DNA of 64,000 nucleotides, taken from an uncultured Chloroflexota bacterium. Its GTDB lineage: Bacteria; Chloroflexota; Anaerolineae; Anaerolineales; Anaerolineaceae. The translations under genes and the position numbers were made by a program. This document shows, piece after piece, positions 37,059-45,104 of the stretch. The DNA lies in NCBI GenBank assembly GCA_902791025.1, contig CADATZ010000008.1, positions 1-64,000 on the forward strand, in the 5' to 3' direction. The notes beneath the pieces were generated by a model that saw nothing but the letters and a program-made list of their open reading frames with translations, did no database searches and was not told where the DNA came from. Every line of letters begins with the position of its first letter. The first letter of the stretch is position 1.

Positions 37059-37910
37059 ATGAGTTCACTTGAAAAACGAAGCGGAAATCCCGTTTATAAG
37101 ACGATCATCTATATCGTCCTGGTCATTCTGGCTGTCCTGAGCCTCTTCCCCTTTGTCGTGATGGTCATCAACGCCACCAGAAATACCCCTCAGATCCAGC
37201 AGCATGCTGTGTCTCTGATTCCTTCACATTACCTGATGAACAACTGGGCAGTCTTCAATGGCAAGACCTTCAACCCGATCCGCGGTTTCATCAATTCTGT
37301 GATCATCTCCTCCGGTGCGACCATCCTCACGATTTATTTCTCCACGCTGACAGCCTGGGCACTCGTTGCTTATCACTGGAAGCTGCGAAATGCGTTCTTC
37401 TCCTTCATCCTCGCGGTTATGATGATCCCGGGACAGATCACGGCCATTGGTTTTTATCAGTTCATGTATAAGATCCACATGACGAATAACTTCCTGGCGC
37501 TGATTTTGCCTGCTATTGCAGCGCCAAGCTGCGTGTTCTTTATGCGTCAGTTCATGGTAGCCACCTTCCCGATGGAGTTGCTGGATGCCGCGCGAATTGA
37601 TGGTTCAGGAGAGTTCAGGACCTTCAATGAGATCGGTCTGCCGATCATGAAACCGGCTATGGCGACTCAGGCAATTTTCACCTTTGTCGGTAACTGGAAC
37701 CAGCTGTTCATGCCGAGCATCCTGCTCACGGATAACAATCTCTATACCATGCCGCTGATGGTCTCCCAGCTTCGCGGGGATATCTACAAGGTGGAATATG
37801 GTGCGGTTTACCTTGGCCTGACGCTCTCAGTCCTGCCGCTGTTTGTGATTTACTTTGCCCTCAGCAAGTACATTATCGCCGGTGTTGCCCTGGGCGGTGT
37901 GAAGGGATAA
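37059..37910 (+). CDS. Sugar ABC transporter permease, MalG type
   Basis: The 283-residue protein has six predicted spans. The EAA loop reads ELLDAARIDGSGEFRTFNEI and the C-terminus is the usual FALSKYIIAGVALGGVKG. It forms the heterodimeric channel with the upstream MalF-type protein. GGGAGG lies 7-8 nt before the ATG. Palindromic repeats and a YesL-like gene follow. Confidence 0.93.
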   Translation: MSSLEKRSGNPVYKTIIYIVLVILAVLSLFPFVVMVINATRNTPQIQQHAVSLIPSHYLMNNWAVFNGKTFNPIRGFINSVIISSGATILTIYFSTLTAWALVAYHWKLRNAFFSFILAVMMIPGQITAIGFYQFMYKIHMTNNFLALILPAIAAPSCVFFMRQFMVATFPMELLDAARIDGSGEFRTFNEIGLPIMKPAMATQAIFTFVGNWNQLFMPSILLTDNNLYTMPLMVSQLRGDIYKVEYGAVYLGLTLSVLPLFVIYFALSKYIIAGVALGGVKG

Positions 37911-37921
37911 TTTTTGGAAAT

Positions 37922-37986
37922 GAAGCACATGGGCCAGTTACCTGCTGCTGCGCAGCCGGCACAGGTGACTGGCAGCCGTGCTGCGT
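37922..37986 (+). repeat. Palindromic element copy 4 (CCAGTTACCTG subtype)
   Basis: GCACATGGGCCAGTTACCTG pairs imperfectly with CAGGTGACTGGCAGCCGTGC around a CTGCTGCGCAGCCGG centre. The core resembles copy 7 more than the main type. Confidence 0.65.
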
Positions 37987-37990
37987 TTAC

Positions 37991-38075
37991 GTAAAAAGGG
38001 GACTGGATCCGAAGGAGCCTGTACCCTTTATAAATAAAAATATTCTGGGGACAGTCCCATGAAGGGACAGTCCCC
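37991..38075 (+). repeat. Two small palindromes sharing the element core
   Basis: AAAGGGGACTGG pairs with CCTGTACCCTTT (37994-38030), and GGGGACAGTCCC pairs with GGGACAGTCCCC (38047-38075). Both keep a central A.A- or T.T-type mismatch like the large family. They lie in the leader of the YesL-like gene. Confidence 0.6.
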
Positions 38076-38096
38076 TTTAAAATGTAAGGGAAGAAT

Positions 38097-38735
38097 ATGG
38101 ATAAAGATAAGCTGAAAGCTTCATTCGGACGATTCATGTATGGGATGTCAGACTTGATGATCCTGAATCTGCTGACGCTTTTCTGCTGTCTGCCTATCCT
38201 CACAATTGGTCCGGTTCTCTGTGCGCTTTATACCGTTACCCTGAAGCTCGCACGGAACGAAGCGGCTGATATATTTCGTGATTTCTTTTCAGCTTTCAAG
38301 AACAATTTCAAAAATGGATTTATTCTGGGCTTGATCGCCTTTTTTGTGGCGGTGGTCATCTTTGCCGATGGGGTTTATGCCTTTTCGATCGAAGGTGCGG
38401 CAAAGATTTTCTTCTGTATTATCACGGGAATCGTGGGCGCTGTTTGGCTGACTTATGTCTGCTATGTCTTTGCCCTTCAGGCTCGCTATGAGAACACAGT
38501 GATCGGTCAAATCAAAAATGCCTTCAAGCTCGCCTTCATTTCACCTGTGCAGACGATCCTGTTGTGGGTGATCCATGCCATACCCGTGGCACTGATCCTG
38601 GCTCTGCCGCGAAACGTTGCCGCACAGATTGGCGTGTTTTATCTCATGTTCGGTGTTTCTTTGCCGGTTTACTGCTGCAGTAAAATCCTTAGGAACATTT
38701 TCGCCCGTTTCAATCCTGAAGATGAGAGTGAATAA
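38097..38735 (+). CDS. YesL-like (DUF624) membrane protein
   Basis: The 212-residue protein has four to five spans and the YesL-family opening (FGRFMYGMSDLMILNLLTLFCCLPILTIGPVLCALYTV). DUF624 genes usually accompany CUT1 sugar transporters, as here, but their function is unknown. AAGGGAAG precedes the ATG. Spacing from the permease is 186 nt, filled by palindromes, so co-transcription is possible but not certain. Confidence 0.85.
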   Translation: MDKDKLKASFGRFMYGMSDLMILNLLTLFCCLPILTIGPVLCALYTVTLKLARNEAADIFRDFFSAFKNNFKNGFILGLIAFFVAVVIFADGVYAFSIEGAAKIFFCIITGIVGAVWLTYVCYVFALQARYENTVIGQIKNAFKLAFISPVQTILLWVIHAIPVALILALPRNVAAQIGVFYLMFGVSLPVYCCSKILRNIFARFNPEDESE

Positions 38736-38759
38736 TTTATTAAGGTTCTTCTCAATGAT

Positions 38760-39128
38760 TTAATAATTTCCATTGATGATCTCTTCGATGGAATCCGGTT
38801 TATTGCTCTTGAAAAGGGTTTCAAATTCCGCTGTACATTCGAGCGCGATTGCGAGTTTCAGCAGGGATGTCAGCGAAATGTTTCCGGTTTCCTCAAAACC
38901 TTTCAAAGAGCCGTAACTGACATTGGCCTTTTCGGAAAGGTCTTTTCTTGATAGTTTCTTTTTCCTGCGCAGCCATTTCTGAATACAGCCATTTTCGAAA
39001 GAAACCAGCGAAGCTCCATCTCCGCATATAAGGCGGGCGAAGCCTGTACTAATCGAATACCTTTTAAACGAAGTACATGAGACCGAAGCACGTGGGGTCT
39101 GGCAACTTGTGCGGCGTAGCCCGCACAA
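38760..39128 (-). pseudogene. XRE/HipB-like HTH gene with its 5' end replaced by a palindromic element
   Basis: The C-terminal ~75 codons encode a helix-turn-helix of the XRE/HipB type (KKLSRKDLSEKANVSYGSLKGFEETGNISLTSLLKLAIAL). Upstream, the frame has no ATG or GTG. The only in-frame candidate is a TTG at 39126-39128, inside palindromic element copy 5, whose translation gives an implausible Cys/Arg-rich leader. I conclude that the original N-terminus was lost on insertion and that this is a remnant, possibly of a HipAB-type system with no hipA nearby. A CTG or ATT start cannot be ruled out. Confidence 0.55.
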
Positions 39129-39153
39129 GCGTGCCTGTCCCCATGTGCTCCGG
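39085..39153 (+). repeat. Palindromic element copy 5 (forward)
   Basis: The outer arms are GAAGCACGTGGGG and CCCCATGTGCTCC; the inner arms are CTTGTGCGG and CCGCACAAG. The core left arm reads TCTGGCA against TGCCTG. It overlaps the 5' end of the HTH remnant. Confidence 0.9.
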
Positions 39154-39213
39154 GAATGGCAGTAATTGGGTAAATGCCCCGGTATGTGTGCCCGGTGAGT
39201 AATCGATTGTGAT

Positions 39214-39720
39214 TTATTCTCTGATCAATGCAGAGCGCATTTGGGTATATTTTTCATCCGCTTCCGCTCTGATGAGGAGTGATAGGTCATCGATGCCGCA
39301 GGCGGAAAGTGCGGGAATCGAACGGACCGGGATGGCGTCCGCGGATTTTCCGAGACCGTTGGTGGCTGCTTCGAACCCTTCCGGGTTATCGACGAAAAAG
39401 ATCCCGCTGACTTTTCCGACCAGGTCCGCATCCAGTCCCGCAACCGCTTCACGGTCCTGTCCGGATTCACCGATGGCAAAGCGGTAAAGATGAACCTTCA
39501 CCGTCACTGCGCCGTCACCGTTCTGATCTGTTCCCGCCTGCTGAAAAACATCACGGATCTGCCCCATTTGTTCGTCAGAACAGCCTTTCGCGGAAACGAT
39601 GGCGATATCGTAGTCACTCTTTACGGTTTTCTGCTGCGTCAGGAGAAAATATGCGCCGACCGCCAGAACGGCCAGAATAATGATCACATGGACCTTGTGG
39701 TAATACCAGAAATTTTTCAT
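39214..39720 (-). CDS. Unknown membrane-anchored protein
   Basis: I do not recognise this 168-residue protein. It has a short cytoplasmic start (MKNFWYYHKVH), one span (~residues 11-28) and an extracytoplasmic domain of ~140 residues with alternating strands and helices (DYDIAIVSAKGCSDEQMGQIRDVFQQ; DADLVGKVSGIFFVDNPEGF). The pattern recalls small YoaR/NTF2-like anchored proteins, but no family can be named. It stands alone between the HTH remnant and the GH3 gene, on the same strand as both, and no clear ribosome-binding site is visible. Confidence 0.6.
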   Translation of the reverse strand: MKNFWYYHKVHVIIILAVLAVGAYFLLTQQKTVKSDYDIAIVSAKGCSDEQMGQIRDVFQQAGTDQNGDGAVTVKVHLYRFAIGESGQDREAVAGLDADLVGKVSGIFFVDNPEGFEAATNGLGKSADAIPVRSIPALSACGIDDLSLLIRAEADEKYTQMRSALIRE

Positions 39721-39783
39721 ATGTCAATTTTACTGTAAAAAATTATAACATTGAAAAAGACTTTTTAGTTGTTAAGCCCGGAT

Positions 39784-39815
39784 GCTGAATAGATACTTAA
39801 ACTGTATCTATTCAG
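39784..39815 (+). repeat. Inverted repeat CTGAATAGATAC
   Basis: CTGAATAGATAC (39784-39795) and GTATCTATTCAG (39804-39815) are perfect arms. CTGAATAGATA recurs at 39896-39906 after element copy 6, so the copy is framed by CTATTCAG and CTGAATAG, probably the true outer ends of the element. Confidence 0.7.
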
Positions 39816-39826
39816 AACCCGCAGTG

Positions 39827-39892
39827 CCGCACATGGGTACAGGCACACTTGTGCGGGCTGTGCCGCACAAGATGCCAGTCCCGAAGTGCTTC
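39827..39892 (-). repeat. Palindromic element copy 6 (reverse)
   Basis: On the plus strand it runs from CCGCACATGGGTACAGGCA to ATGCCAGTCCCGAAGTGCTTC. Inner arms: CTTGTGCGG and CCGCACAAG. Outer flanks CTATTCAG/CTGAATAG extend the palindrome. Confidence 0.85.
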
Positions 39893-39946
39893 ATACTGAA
39901 TAGATAGGTCAGAGGAATATTTGGAGTCTTTCAAGTTTCTGAAAGC

Positions 39947-40005
39947 AGCACAAAGGCCAGTAATCTGTACAGGCTTCGCTGCGGCAGGTAACCGGCCTTT
40001 GTGCT
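39947..40005 (+). repeat. Palindromic element copy 7 (CCAGTAA subtype)
   Basis: AGCACAAAGGCC (39947-39958) pairs with GGCCTTTGTGCT (39994-40005). The centre CTGTACAGGCTTCGCTGCGG resembles copy 4. It lies 22 nt after the GH3 stop codon (transcript 3' end side). Confidence 0.7.
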
Positions 40006-40026
40006 TCATGTTTTGAACAGTTACGC

Positions 40027-42117
40027 TCAATTATTTATTTCTATTTGCAGGCAGGGAACGCCGCTCAATTGGCAGCTTAATTCATCCGGCTGGGAGACTC
40101 CTGCCCAGAGGCGGTATTTGCCGGAGCCCGGGCCCCGTTCGCCTTCATTGTTGATGAGCGTGAAGGTGTTTTTGTCGAGCGACATGGTCACGGATTTGGT
40201 TTCTCCGGCTTTCAGGGAGACACGTTGGAACCCGCAGAGACGGTAGTTGGTGACTTCATACGGGGATTCGAGATCCTTCACATAAGCCTGAACCACCTCG
40301 TCGGTGTCATATTTGCCGGTGTTGGAGATTTCCACATTGACCGTGCATTCGTCATGATCCTTGGTGAACTTCGCGCCGGAAAGGCTGACAGTGGAATAGG
40401 TAAGCCCGTAGCCGAAAGGATAGAGCACGTTTCCGGAAAGGTAGCGGTATGTCCGGCCGGCCATGTCATAGTTGGTGAATTCCGGCAGCTCATCAACGGA
40501 CTGGTAGAAGGTCACCGGCAGCTTCCCGGAGGGGGAAACCTTGCCGAAGAGGATGTTAGCCAGTGCCGTACCGCCGCATTCGCCAGGATACCAGGCCTGC
40601 AGAATGGCGGCTGCCTTTTCGGCATGCGGATTGAGAGATGAACCCGCGGCAAGTACCAAAACCACCGGTTTCCCGGTTTCCAGCGCTTTCTTCAGCAGGA
40701 TGCGCTGGCTTTCCGGCAGTTCCAGAGAAAGCTTGTCACCGCCGGCAAAGGCATTGCCTTCATCACCCTCTTCCCCTTCGATATTGGCATCGAGTCCGAG
40801 ACAAAGAATAGTGACATCGGCTTTTTCGATCATGCACATGGCTTCCGCAAGGCGGTCATTGGGCTGGGCGAGATGTTCAACCCGGTTCCGATGCAGGTGG
40901 CAGCCCTCGGAATAGTAGATCTTGACATCCTCTCCCAGTTCCTCCCGGATGCCGTCCAGGAAGGTCACAAAATGAGCAGAAGTACCGTAATAATTCCCGC
41001 GGAGCGCATCAATAGAATCGGCATTGGGGCCGATGACCGCGACAGATTTCAATTTGGACTTATCCAGCGGCAGGATACCGTTGTTTTTCAGCAAAACCAT
41101 GCCCTTTTCCGCGCATTTCAGAGAAACCGCGCGGTGTTCCGGAGTGGCGATGTCATCCAGTCCGAGGTTTTCAAACCCATTGTTCTCGTCAAAAAGACCG
41201 AGGCGGAAACGGGTTCGGAAGAGGTGAACAGCAGCTTTGCGGATATCCTCTTCGGAAACGAGACCTTTCGCATAAGCGTCCATCAGACAGGGGTAGGTGT
41301 CTCCGCAGTTGGTATCACAGCCTTTGGAAAGGGCTAATGCCGCGGCATGCTCTTTGTCTTCGACGACGTGATGACCCTGATAGAAATCACGGACTGCCCA
41401 GGCGTCGGAGGTGAAATAACCGTCAAAGCCCCACTCTTTCAGCTTGCCCATCAGGGTGTCACTGGCACAGCCGGGTTCGCCGTTGATGCGGTTGTAACAG
41501 CCCATCACGCCTTCCACCCTGGCATCCTCTACCAGTGCCTGAAACGCCGGCAGGTATGTCTCGTTCATATCCTTCGCGGAGCATTTCGCGTCGAAGCTGT
41601 GGCGGATGTTCTCCGGTCCGCTGTGGACGGCGAAGTGTTTGGCGCAGGCAGCGGCCAGCATATAGTCGCCGTCTCCCTGCATCTTCTTGACAAAAGCGGT
41701 GCCCAGTCGGGAGGTGAGGTAGGGATCTTCCCCGTAGGTCTCATGTCCCCGCCCCCAGCGCGGGTCGCGGAAGATATTGATGTTCGGGGACCACATCGTG
41801 ATTCCCTTGTAAAGATCTCTGTCACCATAGCGGGATTGGATGTTGTATTTGGCACGGGCTTCGATGCCGGTGGTTTCAGCCATTTCTCCAAGCTGTTCAT
41901 CATCAAACATGGACGCCAGGGCGATAGCCTGCGGGAACATGGTAGCCGTACCGGCTCGGGCGACCCCATGAAGCGCTTCGTTCCACCAGTTGTAGGCCGG
42001 GATCCCCAGCCGTTCGATTGCAGGTGAGATATAATTCAGCTGTGAAGCCGCTTCTTCAATGGTCATCTTTGCAACCAGTTCTTCTGCCTGCTCCAATGCC
42101 TTATCCATTTTTTTCAT
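40027..42117 (-). CDS. Glycoside hydrolase family 3 (beta-glucosidase/beta-xylosidase type)
   Basis: The ATG at 42117 is preferred to that at 42135 because AGGCGGA lies 8 nt before it; this gives 696 residues. The GH3 N-terminal barrel shows YNWWNEALHGVARAG, DPRWGRGHETYGEDP, KHFAVHSGPE and the nucleophile region YFTSDAW (catalytic Asp). The C-terminal alpha/beta sandwich and a fibronectin-III-like end (FPFGYGLTYSTVSLS...) follow. There is no signal peptide, so it cleaves imported oligosaccharides in the cytoplasm, releasing glucose or xylose from non-reducing ends. The YNWWNEALHG opening is common in beta-xylosidase-like members, which fits the xylose genes. A LacI-type operator sits 41 nt upstream. 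Confidence 0.93.
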   Translation of the reverse strand: MKKMDKALEQAEELVAKMTIEEAASQLNYISPAIERLGIPAYNWWNEALHGVARAGTATMFPQAIALASMFDDEQLGEMAETTGIEARAKYNIQSRYGDRDLYKGITMWSPNINIFRDPRWGRGHETYGEDPYLTSRLGTAFVKKMQGDGDYMLAAACAKHFAVHSGPENIRHSFDAKCSAKDMNETYLPAFQALVEDARVEGVMGCYNRINGEPGCASDTLMGKLKEWGFDGYFTSDAWAVRDFYQGHHVVEDKEHAAALALSKGCDTNCGDTYPCLMDAYAKGLVSEEDIRKAAVHLFRTRFRLGLFDENNGFENLGLDDIATPEHRAVSLKCAEKGMVLLKNNGILPLDKSKLKSVAVIGPNADSIDALRGNYYGTSAHFVTFLDGIREELGEDVKIYYSEGCHLHRNRVEHLAQPNDRLAEAMCMIEKADVTILCLGLDANIEGEEGDEGNAFAGGDKLSLELPESQRILLKKALETGKPVVLVLAAGSSLNPHAEKAAAILQAWYPGECGGTALANILFGKVSPSGKLPVTFYQSVDELPEFTNYDMAGRTYRYLSGNVLYPFGYGLTYSTVSLSGAKFTKDHDECTVNVEISNTGKYDTDEVVQAYVKDLESPYEVTNYRLCGFQRVSLKAGETKSVTMSLDKNTFTLINNEGERGPGSGKYRLWAGVSQPDELSCQLSGVPCLQIEINN

Positions 42118-42157
42118 AACAATTCCGCCTTTCATTTGGGTGAATTTTTTTTAGTTT

Positions 42158-42171
42158 TGTGCTCGTGCACG
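42158..42171 (-). promoter_or_regulatory. LacI-type operator CGTGCACGAGCACA (site 2)
   Basis: Read on the minus strand, it lies 41 nt before the GH3 start and directly after a TATTAT-like -10 box (about 42178-42184). It differs from site 1 only in the last base. Confidence 0.7.
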
Positions 42172-42201
42172 GTTTTTAATAATAATTGTTCAGATCCAGG
42201 T

Positions 42202-42268
42202 GGCGCACATGAGGACAGGCACGCTCACGCTGGCTTCGCAGCACTCGGTGCCAGTCCCCAAGAGCTTC
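42202..42268 (-). repeat. Palindromic element copy 8 (reverse)
   Basis: On the plus strand GGCGCACATGAGGACAGGCA ... GGTGCCAGTCCCCAAGAGCTTC. The inner stem is weaker than in other copies. It lies between the LacI-type and GH3 genes. Confidence 0.8.
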
Positions 42269-42289
42269 ATCCGTAATAATTACAAAATA

Positions 42290-43318
42290 TTAGCCTGTAA
42301 TATTGTATCTGTTTTTAATATTTAATTCCGTAAATACCTGCCTGCGGGTGGGAATTTGTTTCGTCATGATCGCTTCAAAAAGCATTCTGACCGAGGTAGC
42401 ACCCTGTACAAAGGGTTGTTGGTCGATGGTCGCGATCACCAGCCCGCTTTTCAGGTTTTCAATGACTGCCGGGATCTGATCAAACGTGAAGACCCGCAGC
42501 CGCTTTTCCATATGAAGGTCATGGATCGCGCGAAGTCCGCCGGTGGTACCGCCTGTAACGAAATAAAGCGTATCGATTTTTTCGTTTTTCAGCAGCATCT
42601 TTTTGACTTCATTGTAGGAGACCTCTTCATCGTCTTCCGCTTCGGCGTAATCTGTAATATGAATATTCGGATAGTTTTTGAGTACCGAAGTACAACCTTT
42701 GACCCGCATCTCATGGAAATAAAGCCCGTGGGAACTGGTGATAATGCCGAGGTTACTCTCGCCATGCGTCGTCATACCGATGATGGCTCCGGCTGTCTGA
42801 CCGGAACAGAAGTAGTCACAGCCGACGTACGCCTGATAGGCAACGTCATCGATGTCCAGGTTGCAGCAAACCACCTGAACCCCGCTTCGTATCAGTTCAT
42901 TGAGCGCATCCCGTACTTTTGGCGTGCTGATCGGAGTGATAACAAGTCCGTCAATTCCCTTTTCTTTAAGGTGTTCCAGCTCATGCAGCTGACGTTCCTG
43001 GTCATATCCGCGCATTTTGCGGATCTCCATGCTGATGCCGAAATCGGAGAGATTGTCATAAGCGGAATTGATCCCGTCGATGACCTTGTCCCAAAAGGGG
43101 TTTCCGATGCTGTTGAGAATAACGCCGAGGCGAACAGGATTGGAGCGGGTCGCTAAAGCCTTGGCGATGGTGTTGGGTTTATAGCCCATATCCGCGGCAA
43201 TAGACTTGATCCGCGCGGCAACATCCGGATTGACCCCACCCCTGTCATTCAGAGCACGGTCAACGGTTCCGCGGGATACATTTGCAGCTTTGGCAATATC
43301 TTTGATCGTTACCGGCAT
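42290..43318 (-). CDS. LacI-family transcriptional regulator
   Basis: The ATG at 43318 (342 residues) is preferred to that at 43342 because GGGGAAGG lies just before it. Residues 1-50 are the LacI HTH and hinge helix (IKDIAKAANVSRGTVDRALN...VAARIKSIAADMGYKPNTIAKAL). Residues ~58-342 form a periplasmic-binding-type sugar sensor (LGVILNSIGNPFWDKVIDGI; DGLVITPIST; FTFDQIPAVIENLKSG). The effector is probably a pentose or xyloside (inference). A perfect GTGCACGTGCAC palindrome lies 78 nt upstream of its own start, and similar sites precede the sugar importer, GH3 and xylA genes. It is thus the best candidate for a local repressor of xylan-sugar use. Confidence 0.92.
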   Translation of the reverse strand: MPVTIKDIAKAANVSRGTVDRALNDRGGVNPDVAARIKSIAADMGYKPNTIAKALATRSNPVRLGVILNSIGNPFWDKVIDGINSAYDNLSDFGISMEIRKMRGYDQERQLHELEHLKEKGIDGLVITPISTPKVRDALNELIRSGVQVVCCNLDIDDVAYQAYVGCDYFCSGQTAGAIIGMTTHGESNLGIITSSHGLYFHEMRVKGCTSVLKNYPNIHITDYAEAEDDEEVSYNEVKKMLLKNEKIDTLYFVTGGTTGGLRAIHDLHMEKRLRVFTFDQIPAVIENLKSGLVIATIDQQPFVQGATSVRMLFEAIMTKQIPTRRQVFTELNIKNRYNITG

Positions 43319-43395
43319 ATCCTTCCCCTTTTTCTGATGCAATTATTCACATTATAAACACATCAAACGAAATGACAAGATGATATTTTGCCCAT

Positions 43396-43409
43396 CGTGC
43401 ACGTGCACA
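43396..43409 (-). promoter_or_regulatory. LacI-type operator, perfect palindrome GTGCACGTGCAC (site 3)
   Basis: The most symmetric of the four matching sites, in the promoter region of the LacI-type gene; suggests autoregulation. Confidence 0.7.
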
Positions 43410-43435
43410 ATATCATAGATTACTATTCATGGAAA

Positions 43436-43498
43436 GGCGCACCGGGCCGGGAAATTGCTGCAGCGAAGTCTGCACAAATGCCCGGCAGCCTAGCTGCG
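43436..43498 (+). repeat. Palindromic element copy 9 (degenerate)
   Basis: GCGCACCGGGCCGGG at the left and CCCGGCAGCCTAGCTGCG at the right, with a GCAGCGAAGTCTGC centre. It is recognisable by layout but strongly diverged. Confidence 0.45.
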
Positions 43499-43508
43499 TT
43501 TTTATTCT

Positions 43509-44657
43509 TCAGGACTTTTTCAGATATGAATTGCTGCTGTGTTTATCTTCATACAGTTTTTTATCTGCTTCGCTGAGCATTTCTTCGAGCGTTTGGTCTT
43601 GCTGATAACAGCTGAAACCGACGCTTATGGAAAGATGATAAGGGGTATTGTGCGTTTTATTCCAGTCCGCGAATTCCTGCTTCATCTCCTTTTTGTAGCG
43701 GAAGGCATCTGCTTCATCTTTGAAGAAGCCCAGGACGATAAATTCATCTCCTCCGTAACGAGCGACAAGACTGTTGGGACCGCTTCCGGATGCTGCTATC
43801 AGGTTAGCCGCATCGACCAATGCCCGGTCTCCGACAGGATGCCCGAAGGTGTCATTGATTCCTTTGAAGTTATCCAGATCCATGATGAAGAGATAAAGCT
43901 TTTTTGTTTCTGTGACCTGCCGTTTGTAGGATGTAAAAGTGCTCTCCAGTGTTTTGCGGTTGTTGAGTCCGGTCAGGCTGTCTCTCAGGATGGCATCGTC
44001 CTGATCGTTCATATAGATCAAAATGACGGAAACCGCGGCACAGGTCCAGGTACCGGGCATTCCCGCGACTGCCATGGAAAATATGGTACCGACCAACGGA
44101 ACAATATAAAAATTGAGCAGTTTGAAAATGCTCTTTCTTCTTTCCGGACTTAATCCCGGTCTGCTCAGTTCATACAGCAGATGGACCAGCGAAATGAGCA
44201 GCATGATGATCGAGGCTATTGCCAGTGCGGGAAACCAGGGCCCGCGTATATAGACATTTTTATCGGTGATGGTGAATATCCACCCGGTCCACATGGAGAT
44301 GAAATTCAGGATGAAAAAAACAGTTCCCGGAATCATGATCAGGCGGGCTTTATTGTGCGGAATATTATAACCGAGTGAGTCAAGAACAAATTGGTACCAG
44401 ATCCCGCCCATGCTCACCCCCAGCCCGAGGAAGAACGCGTTGACGATTTTGTTCAGCGGAATAGCACCGGGGAACATTTTCCCGTCGATCAGCATCCAGA
44501 TAATATCAAGAATAAGCGTCGCCATGATGCCATAGACAGTATGACGAAATAGGATCCTTGTTGATTGTTTTGAGACACTGTTGGTCATCTGCCAGGCGAT
44601 CACGCACAAAATCAGCAGAAACAGAGCATCGATTTCAATATGAATTGCTGTTGCCAT
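43509..44657 (-). CDS. Membrane-bound diguanylate cyclase (GGDEF)
   Basis: The ATG at 44657 is chosen because GGAAAG lies 8 nt before it; an in-frame ATG at 44690 has no such site. This gives 382 residues. Residues ~8-215 hold six to seven hydrophobic spans. The C-terminal GGDEF domain has DSLTGLNNRKTLE, IMDLDNFKGINDTFGH, the intact loop RYGGDEF and SEADKKLYEDK. It should make cyclic di-GMP; no RxxD inhibition site is seen. Layout resembles the cyclase at 3880 but the membrane part differs. It is separated from the LacI gene by a degenerate palindromic element. Confidence 0.9.
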   Translation of the reverse strand: MATAIHIEIDALFLLILCVIAWQMTNSVSKQSTRILFRHTVYGIMATLILDIIWMLIDGKMFPGAIPLNKIVNAFFLGLGVSMGGIWYQFVLDSLGYNIPHNKARLIMIPGTVFFILNFISMWTGWIFTITDKNVYIRGPWFPALAIASIIMLLISLVHLLYELSRPGLSPERRKSIFKLLNFYIVPLVGTIFSMAVAGMPGTWTCAAVSVILIYMNDQDDAILRDSLTGLNNRKTLESTFTSYKRQVTETKKLYLFIMDLDNFKGINDTFGHPVGDRALVDAANLIAASGSGPNSLVARYGGDEFIVLGFFKDEADAFRYKKEMKQEFADWNKTHNTPYHLSISVGFSCYQQDQTLEEMLSEADKKLYEDKHSSNSYLKKS

Positions 44658-44701
44658 TTGTATGTCTTTCCGAGATGTTTTCAGGAGCATCTATTGAGAA
44701 C

Positions 44702-44770
44702 AGAGCATGTGGGGACTGGCACCTTGTGCGGCGCAGCACGTACAAGTGAGCCTGTCCTCATGTGCGTCGC
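44702..44770 (+). repeat. Palindromic element copy 10 (forward)
   Basis: AGAGCATGTGGGGACTGGCA ... GCCTGTCCTCATGTGCGTCGC; inner stem CTTGTGCGG/ACGTACAAG is partly decayed. It lies between the cyclase start and the convergent space before the radical SAM gene. Confidence 0.88.
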
Positions 44771-45048
44771 CTGGGTTTTGAATGATTACATTTCGCCTTC
44801 CCTTGGGCGCCATTTTGGATATTATGACAGAAACTGTTTCAGTTTCGGTTATAAATGTACTTATCCATTATATCATCGGAAAAAGGTATAATACTGAATA
44901 TTTCCAATAATGCAGTTATATAAGGAAATTCAATAACCAAACAGTTTCTAATAAAAATAATTTATGATAAATTATTGAATAATGATCGTATAACAAAAGT
45001 GCCTGATACAAGAAGCACAGATTTGTGTGTCTTGTATCAGGTTAACAC
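44771..45048 (+). other. AT-rich intergenic region with one strong inverted repeat
   Basis: No gene is seen. CCTGATACAAG (45002-45012) and CTTGTATCAGG (45031-45041) are perfect arms around an AGCACAGATTTGTGTGT centre, which itself folds. It lies on the 3' side of the radical SAM gene (minus strand) and may end that transcript. The rest is AT-rich without a clear signal. Confidence 0.5.
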
Positions 45049-45104
45049 TAACTTCTAACTACTAACTTCCAACTTGTAACTTCTAACTTTAAACTTCTAA
45101 CTTC
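45049..45104 (+). repeat. Period-7 tandem array (8 units, TAACTTC type)
   Basis: The units are TAACTTC, TAACTAC, TAACTTC, CAACTTG, TAACTTC, TAACTTT, AAACTTC, TAACTTC. The array reaches the stop codon of the radical SAM gene exactly. Confidence 0.8.

Noticed and set aside
45049..45104. Heptad arrays as a possible CRISPR array
   Set aside because: Units are 7 nt with no unique spacers and no cas genes are present.
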